From Megaustenia siamemsis (Eukaryota > Mollusca > Gastropoda > Stylommatophora > Ariophantidae), in the NCBI GenBank assembly GCA_032433765.1, contig JAVIAB010000059.1, positions 63,425,729 to 63,489,728 on the forward strand: a DNA stretch of 64,000 bases. Reading direction: 5' to 3'. The position numbers and the translations under genes were made by a program. The number at the start of each line of letters is the position of its first letter. The first letter of the stretch is position 1. Below are positions 9,260 through 24,200 of this stretch, piece after piece. The notes under the pieces are model-generated. The model saw only the letters and a list, made by a program, of their open reading frames with translations. It did no database searches and was not told the origin of the DNA.

Positions 9260-12200
9260 GTGAGAACGCGCGTGATGTTTTGATTGCATTTTAGCGGATA
9301 TCACATAACTACTCTATATAACAGAATACGGATAGCAAAAAGAAATGTAAATGCCATGAAAAATATATTCAGCATCAAAACAAAAAACACCAGGGCTAAA
9401 ACTAATAATAGGAAAATGCTATATTTTCTCAAAATTCATGTATGGTGCATAAACATGGATATTAAACACAAATTAACAGAACAGAGAATTGAAGCCTTTG
9501 AAATGTGGATTTATAGAAGAATAGGAAGAATTGGGTGGAAAGTAAAGAAAGCAAACGATGAAGTCTTAAAACATCTAAAAATGAAAATAGTACTACTAAA
9601 CACAATTCAAAAACAAGACAAGTGATATTTTTGGGTAATGTACAGGCAACTAATTGGGCACGTTAAAAGACACAACAGTCTACTAAAAGTAATAAGGGAA
9701 GGGAAATAAACAGGGCAAAAGATGCAGGGGCAGACTAAGAATAACATGGACGAGTAACAACAAAAGATGGACAAGTCAGCCTATGACAACATGCACCATC
9801 AAAGCAAGAGATAGAGCAGAATGGCGCCCTATGGGGGGAGAGGGAACCTTCGATGTGTCTTCATAAAATTAAAGGGTTCCCTATACGCTCTAAGGCGTAA
9901 GAGAAATTATGGTTTAAGGCCACTATTTTTAATGACCAACGGCAAATTCTATTAACGACATGGTCGATATAACTCCAGACCGCCTTTGGCCTACTTTCAC
10001 AGAAACAATTTTAGTATCTGTTCTCATCTTGAAATAAACTCGGACTTTTCTGGTCAGTAGCAAGTGAACTAATCTTTCAGCCACATCGGCTTCAAATATA
10101 AAAAAAAAAAGATGTTTCATAATTTACTTGCATTTTATTTATTATTATTTTTTGCGATCGCCAGTTTTCACCTCCGACAGAATCCCCAAGAGACTAGGAA
10201 CTGAATTTTGAGTGTTAATACGTTTTTTCCGTTTAAAGTTAGAACTACGGAAGCAAAAAGGGCAATATACAAATCAATTTTTCTACCAACTCTGTGCTAT
10301 CAGTGCCAGAATTGGACGCTGGACTCTAGAACAATAAGAAAGATAACGACCACCGAAATGAAATGTGTCAGAAGAATGACAGGAAACGGCTTAAGGGACA
10401 AAGTAAGAAACACCGACCTGAGGAAGAAACTCGAAATTGAACCATCCATCGAATGCATAAAGAAACAACAGATAAATTGGTTCGGCCACATACCAAGACA
10501 AAAAGAACTAACAATGACTCAAAGAGCCATAAACAAACGATACGTAAACGCCAGAGTAAGAGAAAGACTGAGAAAGAGATGGATAAGGGGGATACTAGAA
10601 TCACTAGGAGGGATCAGAAGGGGCCAACAGAAGAGCAAAGAATCGCAGATTGAGAGATTGTAACTCCCCTCGGCGCCAACGGCAATGGAGGAAGGATAGA
10701 TGGAGAAGGAGAAGAAGAATCCGTTTTTCCATGGCGGACGTGCTCACAGGGGTCCCTTGCCGCATAGGCAAACTCCATCTTCTGAGGTAATAATCCCCCC
10801 CGTCGATGAGTAATTGACACTTCAAGTCGGTCCTCCCTGTTGAGACCAATGTTGGTTGCCGCAGAGAGAACTCACGCATAAATATCCCCAAATTGTATGC
10901 TTTTATGTGGTCAAATTTCAGTTGTTATTTCTCACTGTCAAGTTCACATGTTTGCAGAACAAGTTCAGCTTTACATGGCCTATGTGGCCTTCTTTTATGT
11001 CTTTAGAGATGAACATGTCATTTACTATGTTCTATTCGGAGTTGGAAGTTTATGGACTTGTATGCTCCCTTCATTTTTTGAAAATTGTGTTTAAATAAAT
11101 CATCATCATCATCATCAAGTACCAAGCCTGCTGGCGTAGGTGACTATGTCTCTCCACAACTTTCGATCTCGACAGTTATTTACCATTTCTGTTGTTGACC
11201 TTTTGCCAAGCCATTCTCTTAAGCTGTCTGGTATCTTTTCTCTTTGCTTCCCTCTATCTCTTCGTCCCTCAATTTTTCCAGTTGATACAATATATTCCAA
11301 CTGTTCTCTTCTCATTACATGGCCAAAAAAATGATGATTGTTTCTTCCTAATATTGGAAATTGGCTTTCTTTTTGCTTTGACCTCTTTCAGAACATTTTC
11401 ATTACTCTTCTTAGCTGTCCATGGTATTCTCAATATTCTTCTGTAAAATCACATTTCTACACTCCAGTGATTTTCTTGTCTGTTGTCCTATTGTTCATCA
11501 TTCACATCCATATGTTAAGACTGGCTCTACATAACATTTAAGAACTCTTTTTCTTGTTTCTATATTAAAATGGATTGCATATTATCTTCCTAATTTTTTG
11601 GAAAGCTGCTTTTGGCTGAGCAATTCTGCATCCCACCTCTTTTGTACATCTTCCGTCTGAGGTTAAAACAGTCCCAAATATTTAAATTCATTTACCTGTT
11701 TTAATATTATTCCACTTGTCTTTATTTTGCACGAAGGTGATGTCTTTTTCTTTGTTGCTACCATTACTCCTGTATTTTTGCTATTAAGGCTGAGTCCTTT
11801 ATTTTGCTTTCTTTCACTATAATATCCAACATTTCTTGTAACTCATTTTCACTCTTAGCGATTAATACTGTATCATCAGCATACCTTAGATTATTTATAT
11901 TATGACCTCTGATTGTTATTCTAGGCATGCCCCTTATGGATCTTAAAATAATCTCACTATAAATATTAAACAAATCTGGTGACATCACACAACCTTAACA
12001 CTGTTTTATTTGTTGAAACATTCCCATTTGATATAAAAACAATAAATATCGTAAGCATAGAAAAAGACCAGGGAGTCAGCCCGTTTGCTGGTACACTCTT
12101 TTATAATAAAGTTTAAATAATGTTAGTCTCCAAACTGCAGACGATGCGAAAAGTTTCAAGCCTTCAGTTGTGCCAACAGGGTGAGATTTCAACATTTATT

Positions 12201-15200
12201 ACAGTTTATTTATATCTGTAATTTAATATCGAGTGTCAGACTTAATATTCCTTGCAAACGATGACAATGGATCGTATAAGTTGGAAAAAGTTTATTGTGG
12301 TTCTACAAGATTCACTGATTTAGTAAGACGAATGCCGAATTCGACAGAGAGACGATCATTCATGCATTTTGCATAAAAATAAATTAAATAATTATTACAA
12401 TTTATTTTAATTAGTAGTAATTATAATAACAAGAAATTCTTAACCGTCCACTACCTCACAGTTTAATAGATTTTGAAGCTGAAACACCAGCAGCAGAATT
12501 AGATGTAAATTTAGATGACTTCACCTTGAGTGAAATAGAAACCACCTTAAAGCTAATGACCAATAACAAGGCTGCTGGAGAGGATAAGTTAACAGCTGAG
12601 ATCCTCAAGGCAATTGATAGCCATAATTTAATACATCTCCAAAAAATGTTCAACATCATTTGGAAAACAGAGAAGACGCCTCATAAATGGAAAAAAGGAA
12701 TCATTGTTAAGATCCCAAAAAAGGGCAATCTTAGAGATTGTAACAATTGGAGAGGCGTGACACTTTTGTCAGTTGCCTCAAAATTATTCTGTAAAATCAT
12801 CCTAAATAGAATAAAGGATTCAATAGATACAGTAATGCGTGAAGAACAGGCTGGGTTTAGAAAAGGGAGAAGCTGTCTTGACCACATTTTCACTCTACGA
12901 CTTATATTGGAGGAACACATTGAAAAGCAAAAACCTTTTGTACTTAACTTCATCGACTTCAAAAAAGCATTTGATAGTATTCATAGAGATTCTTTGTGGA
13001 AAATTCTGAAGCAATATGGCTTACCATCAAAAATCATAAATATTATCAAAGACATGTATGATGGTTACACATGTGCAGTTCGAACAGAGGAAGGACTGAG
13101 CGAATGTTTCCCTATAGAAACTGGGGTTAAACAAGGATGTATTTTATCGCCCTTGTTATTTGGAATTGTTATGGACTTCATAATGAAGAAATGCTGCACT
13201 GGTAATAAAGGCATCGAATGGATACAAGGAGACCATTTGGAGGACCTGGACTTTGCTGATGACATAGTTCTCATCAGCAATCAGATAAAAACGATGCAGG
13301 AAAACACAAATGAACTATCATCAATAGCCAGCAAAATTGGGCTTGAGGTCAATCATGAAAAGACTAAAGTCATGAAAAGTTTAATTCCAACAAGTGACAA
13401 AATATACATGGAAAACAAACCAGTAGAAGAGATCGATCACTTCATCTATCTTGGAAGTCACATTGATCGAGAAGGGGATACGAGCAAAGAAATTAGAATC
13501 AGACTGGCTAAAGCAGCAATGTCTTTCAGAAGCCTTGAAAAGTTGTGGAAATCAAAACTCATTAGCACAAACACAAAACTTAGGCTATTCAAATCAAATG
13601 TACTATCAACCCTTATGTATGCGTGTGAAAGCTGGAAAACAACAAGAGATATAGAAACAAAGTTGAACGCATTCGAAAATAAATGTCTAAGGAAAATACT
13701 TGGTATAGAATGGAACGAATTCAAAACAAACGAGGAAATTAGAGAAATCGCCAATCAACCACTAATATCTTCAGTAATAAAGAAAAGACGATGGTCATAC
13801 GTTGGACATGTGATGAGAAGAGATAATAATCGAATAGCAAAGCAAGCCCTCATATGGGAAACAACAGGTAAAAGAAAAAGAGGAAGACCCAGGGAGACAC
13901 TGAGAAGAACATTGATGAGAGAGGCAAGAGCAGCAGGAATCGGCTCCCTCAATGAGATAGAACTGCTTGCACAGAACAGAGACAGATGGCGAGATTTGAT
14001 AAAATATCTTTAAAAGAAAACTGCTAGAACAAAAATTCATATAGGTGAAGGTGTATCTTGGTCTACGCCCTATGGGCCGGTTACGGCTCGAAAGGTCAAT
14101 AGATAGATAGAATTATAATAATAATACACATAGGTCTTCAACAAACACTTTCCAAGTCGTCCTGTTTCTTGCCATTCTTTTAAGATCATTCCATGTCTTC
14201 CCCATCATCTTCATCTCTGCTTCTGACTCAGTGACTGTCTTCTCAAAGAATTCTTTGGTCTTCCTCTATGTCTTTTCCCCTGGAGATTCAAAAAAGGGCC
14301 TGTTGTGTAATACTCTCAGTTGGCTTCCACAGTGTGTGTCCTATCAAGCGCCATCATCTTCGCTGTGTCTCTTTATACACTTGTATTTGACTGGTACATT
14401 TCCATAATTCTATGTTAGTGATTTTGTCCTGCCATTTCCATCCTTTTATTCTGCGTAAGCATCCATTAATGAAAAAGACTTCAAAACTAATTACCGAAAT
14501 AAGACATAAAACTAAACAGTACTATGTCTCCAATTACTTTAGAAAACAACGCTGAAAATACCTCGCCCACGTTCTCAGAATGGACGTTAAAAGGCTACCT
14601 CCCCAGGCTCTTATATGGAGACCAGAAAGTAAAAGATAAAAGAGAAGACCGAAAGAAACATCATGAAAGAGAGTGCAGCTATGGGTCTCAGAAACAAGCA
14701 ATAACTCACATAGGTTGCAGCTTATTGTCAGATATAGAAAACTATTACTTCAGCCATATGTGCGATATTCAGCCAAAAGGATAATAAAGATACTGGATGC
14801 ATCTATAAAAGTAAAAAAAAGTAAAGTACCCCTGTCTCGCCAAGTGGCGTATAGGGAATATGGTGTTAGTGACCATAAATTTTACAGACCTTCGGCACAT
14901 GATTTTTGGGGTAATGTGGTCGTTATTACGCCTGTGCCGCTTTACTTTCGAGGAAAAAAATCCAGTACTCATTAAAGGCTGGGTGAACCAGAAACCGTCG
15001 GTTGGGATCAAACTCTACCTCTTGTCCTTTGTAGTCCGTTTCACTAACCGCTGAGCTATCGTGGCTCCAATGCATCTATAAGACTGCTCATTTATTTATT
15101 TTGTTGCTATGTTTTATGGTGCAAAACTGCAACAGATGTTCTGTTGCTATGAAGCCTATGCATCATTGATCATTTGATTTACCAACTTGTAGTATTTGTA

Positions 15201-18200
15201 GTGTAGGTGATGTCTCTATCTGTTGTGTTATGTGTGAACTTTGAAAATGGTGACTTGATCCTGCCTGGATATTTAGTGATAAAATACATTTTTGTGGTGA
15301 CCTGGGTTTTCTCATTCCCATTTTGGTCTGAAGTTGGCTTTTACAATGAAGTTTCTTTCAATATCGCTTGGCAGCTTTCATTCGATCTTGAGTTCTAAAG
15401 TGACTTTTATAATAGTTTTTTTTCTTCTAAATTGTTCAGAATATTTAAGCAGCCATAAACTGTTGTTTTTTCAACAAATTTAATTGAAATTGAAAGCATT
15501 ATTTAAATTAAATTATAACCACCAATATTTTGTTATTTAATTCATGAAGATAAATTGTGTTCACTTGCAGGTGCTGAACTTTGTGCGGGTAGCTGTCCAG
15601 GCAAGAAAAGTGAATTTGTTGGCCATTAATGAAGATGAGGGCAAGACTCAGGTGTTTAATCTACCTCTGGATTCTCATCTTAAGGAGGTCACTGTCTCCA
15701 TAAGCGGAGAAAATCCAAAGATTATTCTCCGGAACCCTGATGGTGAGAAATCATCATCATCATCTCAACTACCGGGCCTACTGGCGTAGGTGATCATGTC
15801 TCTCCACAACTTTCGATTTCGGCAGCTATTTATCATTTCTGTTGTTGACCTTCTGCCATTCTCTTAAGCTGTCTGTTATTTTTTCTCTTTGCTTTCCTCT
15901 ATCTCTTCATCCCTCAATTTTTCCAGTTGTTACAATATATTCAAGTTGTTCTCTTCTCATTACATGGCCAAAAAATGATGATTGTTTCTTCCTAATATTG
16001 GAAATTAGCTCTCTTTTTGCTTTGACCTCTCTCAGAACCTCTTCATTACTCTTCTTAGCTGTCCATGGTATTCTCAACGTTCTTCTGTAAAACCACATTT
16101 CTACAGGCTCCACTGATTTTCTTGTCTTTTGTCCTATTGTCCATCATTCACATCCATATGTTTAAACTGGCTCTACATAACATTTAAGAACTCTTTTTTC
16201 TTGTTTCTATTGTCAAAAATGGATTGCATAGTATTTTCCTCATTCTTTGGAAAGCTGCTTTTGCCTGAGCCATTCTGCATCTCACTTCTTTTGTACATCT
16301 TCCGTCTGAGGTGAGAAATATTTGAATGAAATATGCTGTTGGAAGTTTAGTTTAGTCAATAAATCATATTCATTGCACAACTGAAAGCTCCATAGTCCAC
16401 AGATCTACTTCTCAGCATCTTTCCCGGTATGTAGAATGCTCACCAACCGATGGCTTCTGGGTTCACCCAGCCTTTAATGGGTACTGGATTTTTTTCTGGA
16501 AAAATAAAGCGGCACTGGCGTAACACGACCACATTACCCCAAAAATCATGTGACGAAGGTCTGTAAAATTTATAGTCACTAACACCATATTCCCTATACA
16601 TCACTTGGTGTGACTGGGGTATTTTACTTTTTTTTTTTTTTTTTTAAACTGAAAATGACTTCAGTTTAAATGCACAAACTCCATAGAGCAGGTGAAAAAT
16701 TTGACCCCCAACATTCTTAGTTCTCATAGTTTAACAATTTATATAACTTAAAGGAAAATAGTGGAACAATTGATATGAGCTTATGTTACATTGAGGGACA
16801 ATTAATGTAGCTTATGTAACATAGTGGGTCAATTGATATAGCTTGTGTAACATAATGGGACAATTGATATAACTTATATAACGTAGTGGAACAATTAATC
16901 TGGCTTATGTAACATAGTGGAACAATTGATATATGGCTTATGTAACATAGTGGGACAATTAATCTGGCTTATGTAACATAGTGGAGCAATTGATATGAGC
17001 TTATGTAACATAGTGGAACAATTGATATGAGCTTATGTAACATAGTGGAACAATTGATATATGGCCTATATAACATAGTGGGACAATTAATCTGGCTTAT
17101 GTAACATAGTGTAACAATTGATATGAACTTATGTAACATAGTGGAACAATTGTTATGAGCTTATGTAACATAGTGGAATAATTGATATATCTTATGTAAC
17201 ATAGTGGAACAATTGATATATGGCCTATATAGCATAGTGGGACAATTAATCTGGCTTATGTAACATAGTGGAACAATTGATATAGCTTATGTAACATAGT
17301 GGAACATTGATATGAGCTTATGAACATAGTGGAACAATTGATATAGCTTATGTAACAATGGGACAATTTTTTTTTTTTTTTTTTTTTAACTGAAAATGAC
17401 TTCAGTTTAAATGCACAAATTCCATAGCGCAGGTGAAAAATTTGACCCCCAACATTCTTAGTTCTCATAGTTTAACAATTTATATAACTTAAAGGAAAAT
17501 AGTGGAACAATTGATATGAGCTTATGTAACATTGAGGGACAATTAATGTAGCTTATGTAACATAGTGGGACAATTGATATGAGCTGATGTAACATAATGG
17601 AACAATTGATTTGAACTTATGTAACATAGTGGGACAATTGATATGAGCTGATGTAACATAGTGGGACAATTGATTTGAACTTATGTAACATAGTGGGACA
17701 ATTGATTTGAGCTTATGTAACATAGTGGGACAATTGATATGAGCTGATGTAACATAGTGGGACAATTGATTTGAACTTATGTAACATAGTGGAACAATTG
17801 ATATAGCTTATGTAACAATGGGACAATTTTTTTTTTTTTAAACTGAAAATGACTTCAGTTTAAATGCACAAACTCCATAGCGCAGGTGAAAAATTTTACC
17901 CCCAACATTCTTAGTTCTCATAGTTTAACAATTTATATAACTTAAAGGAAAATAGTGGAACAATTGATATAGCTTATGTAACATAGTGGAAAAATTGATA
18001 TAGCTTATGTAACATAGTGGGACAATTGATATGAGCTGATGTAACATAGTGGAACAATTGATTTGAACTTATGTAACATAGTGGGACAATTGATATGAGC
18101 TGATGTAACATAGTGGGACAATTGATATGAGCTAATGTAACATAGTGGGACAATTGATATGAGCTGATGTGACATAGTGGGACAATTGATATGAGCTAAT

Positions 18201-21200
18201 GTGACATAGTGGGACAATTGATATGAGCTAATGTGATATAGTGGGACAATTGATATGAGCTAATGTGACATTAGATTACTGTGATTAGAGTTGTTTCCGG
18301 TTGTTTCCAAAATGGAGGAATTATTTTTCTCCGGCTTGGTATAGAGCCGTTGATCAGAGGTTTAACAAGCCGCTATCGTAAAAACGATGTTGTTAATGAA
18401 ACGTAGACCTGATACAGAATGTGTAAATTAGCAGTAGATAGTAGTGATAGTTTTTTCGGCCCTAAAACAACAAAAATAGGATTCTGGAATGTGCGAACAA
18501 TGGCCGCTCCGACGAAACATGCACAGGTCGCGAGCGAGATGGACAGATACGATCTAGATATTTTAGGATTAAGCGAAATGCGCTGGCCTGGAACAGGTAG
18601 GAGATCTATTGATAATAAAATAGTAGTTTTTTCTGGAAGGGAAGATGGAAAACACCGTGAAGGAGTAGGCATAATGATGACAGACAAAGCTGCAAGAAGT
18701 TTATTAGAATGGGAACCGGTAAACAGCCGTCTGATACGAACACGATACAAAACAAAACATGGAAGACTTTCAATTATTCAATGTTATGCGCCTACTAACG
18801 AAGCTGATGATGAAGTTAAGGATGATTTTTATAACCAACTGCAACAACTTATAAACAAAATACCAAAACACGATCTTTTAATTGTAATGGGAGACTTCAA
18901 CGCCAAAGTAGGACAAGATAACGCAGGAGTGGAACATGTGATGGGGAGAGAAGGCTGTAATACAACAAGTCAGAATGGAGAAAGATTAATAGAATTATGT
19001 TTAATAGAAAATTTAGTTATAGGTGGGACATTATTTCCACACAAAAATATTCACAAAACAACATGGATATCTCCTGATGATAGAACATCAAATCAAATTG
19101 ACCACCTATGTATTAAACAACAATTCAGATCATCATTAATAGATGTAAGAGCATACAGAGGTGCTGATGTTAATAGTGACCACAACCTGTGCATTGGGAA
19201 AATAAGATTAAAATTTAGAAACCAACAGAAGAGGTCAATTACACATAAAATTGATAGTCATAAACTGAAAGATGAAGCCATAAAGGAAAAGTTTAACATA
19301 GAGCTAAGTAATTGTTATTCAGCACTTGGTGAAATAGACTTAGATATCAATGAAATGTGGGACTCACAGAGCAAAATACTAATGACAGCAGCAGAAGCAA
19401 GTGCTGGACTGAAGAAAATGGAAAAACGAGCTTGGATCTCAGACACCACGTGGAAATACATCAAAGAAAGAAGAGAAGCGAAGAGAGCCATGACTAATGT
19501 AAAGACAGATCTTGGAAAGGTTCTGGCAAAAGCAACATACAAAGAATTAGACAACAAAGTGAAAAGTTCGGCAAGAAGAGATACAAGAGCTTATATAGAC
19601 AACTTGGCAGAGAAAGCAGAGACAGCTGCGATTACAGGAGACAGCAGAACTCTTTATACTGTACAAAAGATGCTGACAAACACCTATACATCCAGTGGAA
19701 CACCAATTCTAGACAAATCTGGATTAATGCTAACAACAAGCGCAGACATAAAAGCCCGTTGGGCGGAACGTTTAAAAGAAATTCTTAACCGTCCACTACC
19801 TCACAGTTTAATAGATTTTGAAGCTGAAACACCAGCAGCAGAATTAGATGTAAATTTAGATGACTTCACCTTGAGTGAAATAGAAACCACCTTAAAGCTA
19901 ATGACCAATAACAAGGCTGCTGGAGAGGATAAGTTAACAGCTGAGATCCTCAAGGCAATTGATAGCCATAATTTAATACATCTCCAAAAAATGTTCAACA
20001 TCATTTGGAAAACAGAGAAGACGCCTCATAAATGGAAAAAAGGAATCATTGTTAAGATCCCAAAAAAGGGCAATCTTAGAGATTGTAACAACTGGAGAGG
20101 CGTGACACTTTTGTCAGTTGCCTCAAAGTTATTCTGTAAAATCATCCTAAATAGAATAAAGGATTCAATAGATACAGTAATGCGTGAAGAACAGGCTGGG
20201 TTTAGAAAAGGGAGTAAGCTGTCTTGACCACATTTTCACTCTACGACTTATATTGGAGGAACACATTGAAAAGCAAAAACCTTTTGTACTTAACTTCATC
20301 GACTTCAAAAAAGCATTTGATAGTATTCATAGAGATTCTTTGTGGAAAATTCTGAAGCAATATGGCTTACCATCAAAAATCATAAATATTATCAAAGACA
20401 TGTATGATGGTTACACATGTGCAGTTCGAACAGAGGAAGGACTGAGCGAATGTTTCCCAATAGAAACTGGGGTTAAACAAGGATGTATTTTATCACCCTT
20501 GTTATTTGGAATTGTTATGGACTTCATAATGAAGAAATGCTGCACTGGTAATAAAGGCATCGAATGGATACAAGGAGACCATTTGGAGGACCTCGACTTT
20601 GCTGATGACATAGTTCTCATCAGCAGTCAGATAAAAACGATGCAGGAAAACACAAATGAACTATCATCAATAGCCAGCAAAATTGGGCTTGAGGTCAATC
20701 ATGAAAAGACTAAAGTCATGAAAAGTTTAATTCCAAAAAGTGACAAAATATACATGGAAAACAAACCAGTAGAAGAGATCGATCACTTTATCTATCTTGG
20801 AAGTCACATTGATCGAGAATGGGATACGAGCAAAGAAATTAGAATCAGACTGGCTAAAGCAGCAATGTCTTTCAGAAGCCTTGAAAAGTTGTGGAAATCA
20901 AAACTCATTAGCACAAACACAAAACTTAGGCTATTCAAATCAAATGTACTATCAACCCTTACGTATGCGTGTGAAAGCTGGAAAACAACAAGAGATATAG
21001 AAACAAAGTTGAACGCATTCGAAAATAAATGTCTAAGGAAAATACTTGGTATAGAATGGAACGAATTCAAAACAAACGAGGAAATTAGAGAAATCGCCAA
21101 TCAACCACTAATATCTTCAGTAATAAAGAAAAGACGATGGTCATACGTTGGACATGTGATGAGAAGAGATAATAATCGAATAGCAAAGCAAGCCCTCATA

Positions 21201-24200
21201 TGGGAAACAACAGGTAAAAGAAAAAGAGGAAGACCCAGGGAGACACTGAGAAGAACATTGATGAGAGAGGCAAGAGCAGCAGGAATCGGCTCCCTCAATG
21301 AGATAGAACTGCTTGCACAGAACAGAGACAGATGGCGAGATTTGATAAAATATCTTTAAAAGAAAACTGCTAGAACAAAAATTCATATAGGAGAAGGTGT
21401 ATCTTGGTCTACGCCCTATGGGCCGGTTACGGCTCGAAAGGTCAATAGAAGATAGAATGTGACATAGTGGGGCAATTGATATGAGCTAATGTGACATAGT
21501 TGAACAATTGATATGAGCTAATGTAACATAGTGGGACAATTGATATGAGCTAATGTAACATAGTGGGATAATTGATATGAGCTAATGTAACATAGTGGGA
21601 CAATTGATATGAGCTAATGTGACATAGTGGAACAATTAATATGAGCTAATGTAACACAGTGGGACAATTGATATGAGCTAATGTAACATAGTGGGACAAT
21701 TGATATGAGCTCATGTAACATAGTTGGACAATTGATATGAGCTAATGTAACATAGTGGGACAATTGATATGAGCTAATGTGACATAGTGGAACAATTGAT
21801 ATGAGCTAATGTAACATACTGGGACAATTGATATGAGCTAATGTAACATAGTGGGACAATTGATATGAGCTTATGAAACATTGTGGGATAATTGATATGA
21901 GCTAATGTAACATAGTTGGATAATTTATGTGAGCTTAAAGAGCCAAGAGGATCAGTTGAAATAAGTTTATGAATTTATGTAGAGTTGTTTATGTTTAATG
22001 AACCACAAACATACATGTTTCTGAAACTGCTGCAGTAGACTATTTCTGTTTATTTCTGATTTATTGTCATGTTGATTTGCTCTTGTAGCCATTGAAGCTT
22101 GTATTTTCTTTCAGGAGATAAATTATCATTAGACAATGGCCTAACAGAACTGCTCAGCCTAAGCAATGTTCACATTGTCAACATTAAGGACCCCGCTCCA
22201 GGCAGCTGGAGGCTTCGTGTCAGCAGTACAGGCCCTCACACTGTTCGTGTCACAGGACTTAGCTCTGCAGATTTTGTCACAGGGTTTTCCAAGTACCCAA
22301 CTAAAGATTTTTCCCAGACAAGCCTAAGACCCATTCAGGGTAATTTATTCATTTGTTAATACTTGATTATTTTATAGATTTTGTTGTCAGTCCAATTTGT
22401 TTTCAAAATTGCAGACAGAATCAGCAATACATTATTCTGAGCAGTCTTAAAGGTCAATTTGTCTTAACAGGGGGCCTCAGTTGCCTAGTTTGGAAAACCA
22501 CCTGACTGGGCCATCGTCGTTTGGACAATCCGTGTTCAATTCCCGCTGGAAGCAGTGTGAATTGTACTTGTGGTTGAAAAAAAATACCCCGCGGTTGACT
22601 CAGTCGACGGCAGAAATGGGTACCAGGGTATAATACTCTGGGAAGGTGAGGAAATACTGCCTCACATCATATGTTTTGATGCTTGAAGCAACACTATTTA
22701 GAAGTCTCCGAACACTTCTGGATAGGCGGCTGAGCACATGTGGGTGAAAACTTGCGTGCTAAAACGCTGATTCAAGTCTCATACTTTACCTTTGTCTCAA
22801 TAGATAATACAAGCTAATTATTGTGATAGTACATGGTCCAACTTTTTAATTACCCTACTTATACTAAGCATGACACTTATTTCCTACACCAACGAGGAAG
22901 ATGCAGTCATCTATACAGATAGATCCATAATACGACACCAAAGGAGGGCATGAGCATTTACAGCACATTTGGCAGGCAGAACAGTCAAAGAAGACAGTGA
23001 TGCATACATTATGACCACAAGTATCATGAAGATGGAGGTGATGGCAGTGACCAGGGCATTCATCAGGTCAGAGTCACAAGACTACACCCATGCCTGCATA
23101 CTAAGTGATTCGATGAGCATGATAAAAAAGAGGAGGCGGTCTCTGTATGCAGGAAATGGGTAGAGTCATTGCAGAAGTCAAAAATATGTAAGGGACTTTG
23201 TCCATGTCACTGGACATACGGGAGTATGGGGAAATTAAAGAACAGACAGGTTGCCTATCTGTGCTGTCATTGAAGATGGTCAACCACTGGATCAGGCAGA
23301 CATCACCAATGCCCTCTGAGATGTGGGATGGGCACATCGACAACCATGTGTCCACACCATTCCTTCGGATGAAAGAGATGGGAGTTAGGATGGGTACAGC
23401 CAGATACAAGAAAGTTAGTGGGCGTATAAGAGAACTTGTCACCCAACACAGAACTGGAGTTGTCAGTCGCTGGACACTGCAGGACTTGCTGAGAAGGGGA
23501 TCTGAGCACCTATGGACATATTCAGAGTGCAATGATGATGACCCGCAAATAACTCAACTCAACTTATTTCCTTAGTTCCAGATATTTTATTGTTTGCACC
23601 ATCGCACTATGTGGCATAACTAGCATCATCAAGAACCGGGCCTGCTGGCGAAGGTGATCATGTCTCTCCACAACTTTCGATCTTGACAGATATTTATCAT
23701 TTCTGTTGTTGACCTTCTGCCAAGCAATTCTCTTAAGCTGTCTGGTATTTTTTCTCTTTGCTTCCCTTTATCTCTTCATCCCTCAATTTTTCCAGTTGTT
23801 ACAATATATTGCAGTTGTTCTCTTCTCGTTACATGGCCAAAAAATGTTGATTGTTTCTTCCTAATATTGGAAATTAGCTCTCTTTTTGCTTTGACCTCTT
23901 GCAGAACATTTTCATTACTCTTCTTAGCTGTCCATGGTATTCTCAACGTTCTTCTGTAAAACCACATTTCTACAGGCTCCAGTGATTTTCTTGTCTTTTG
24001 TCCTATTGTCCATCATTCACATCCATATGTTAAAACTGGCTCTACATAACATTTAAGAACTCTTTTTCTTGTTTCTATTGTCAAAAATGGATTGCATAGT
24101 ATTTTCCTCATTCTTTGGAAAGCTGCTCTTGCCTGAGCCAAACTAGAATATGGTGTTAATGCCCATATAATAGGCCTATGGCACATTATTTTTGGGGCAA

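Noticed and set aside
12526..14013. Host gene of 495 codons
   Set aside because: It is a reverse-transcriptase frame repeated nearly identically at 18419, 28604 and 61142, and it has a target duplication and tail.
17256..18217. Minus-strand 70-codon frames with repeated [12 protein letters not shown] residues
   Set aside because: These are the 32-bp minisatellite read in frame.
22969..23163. Independent small host gene on the + strand
   Set aside because: The residues are RNase H blocks of LINE-F with stops before and after.
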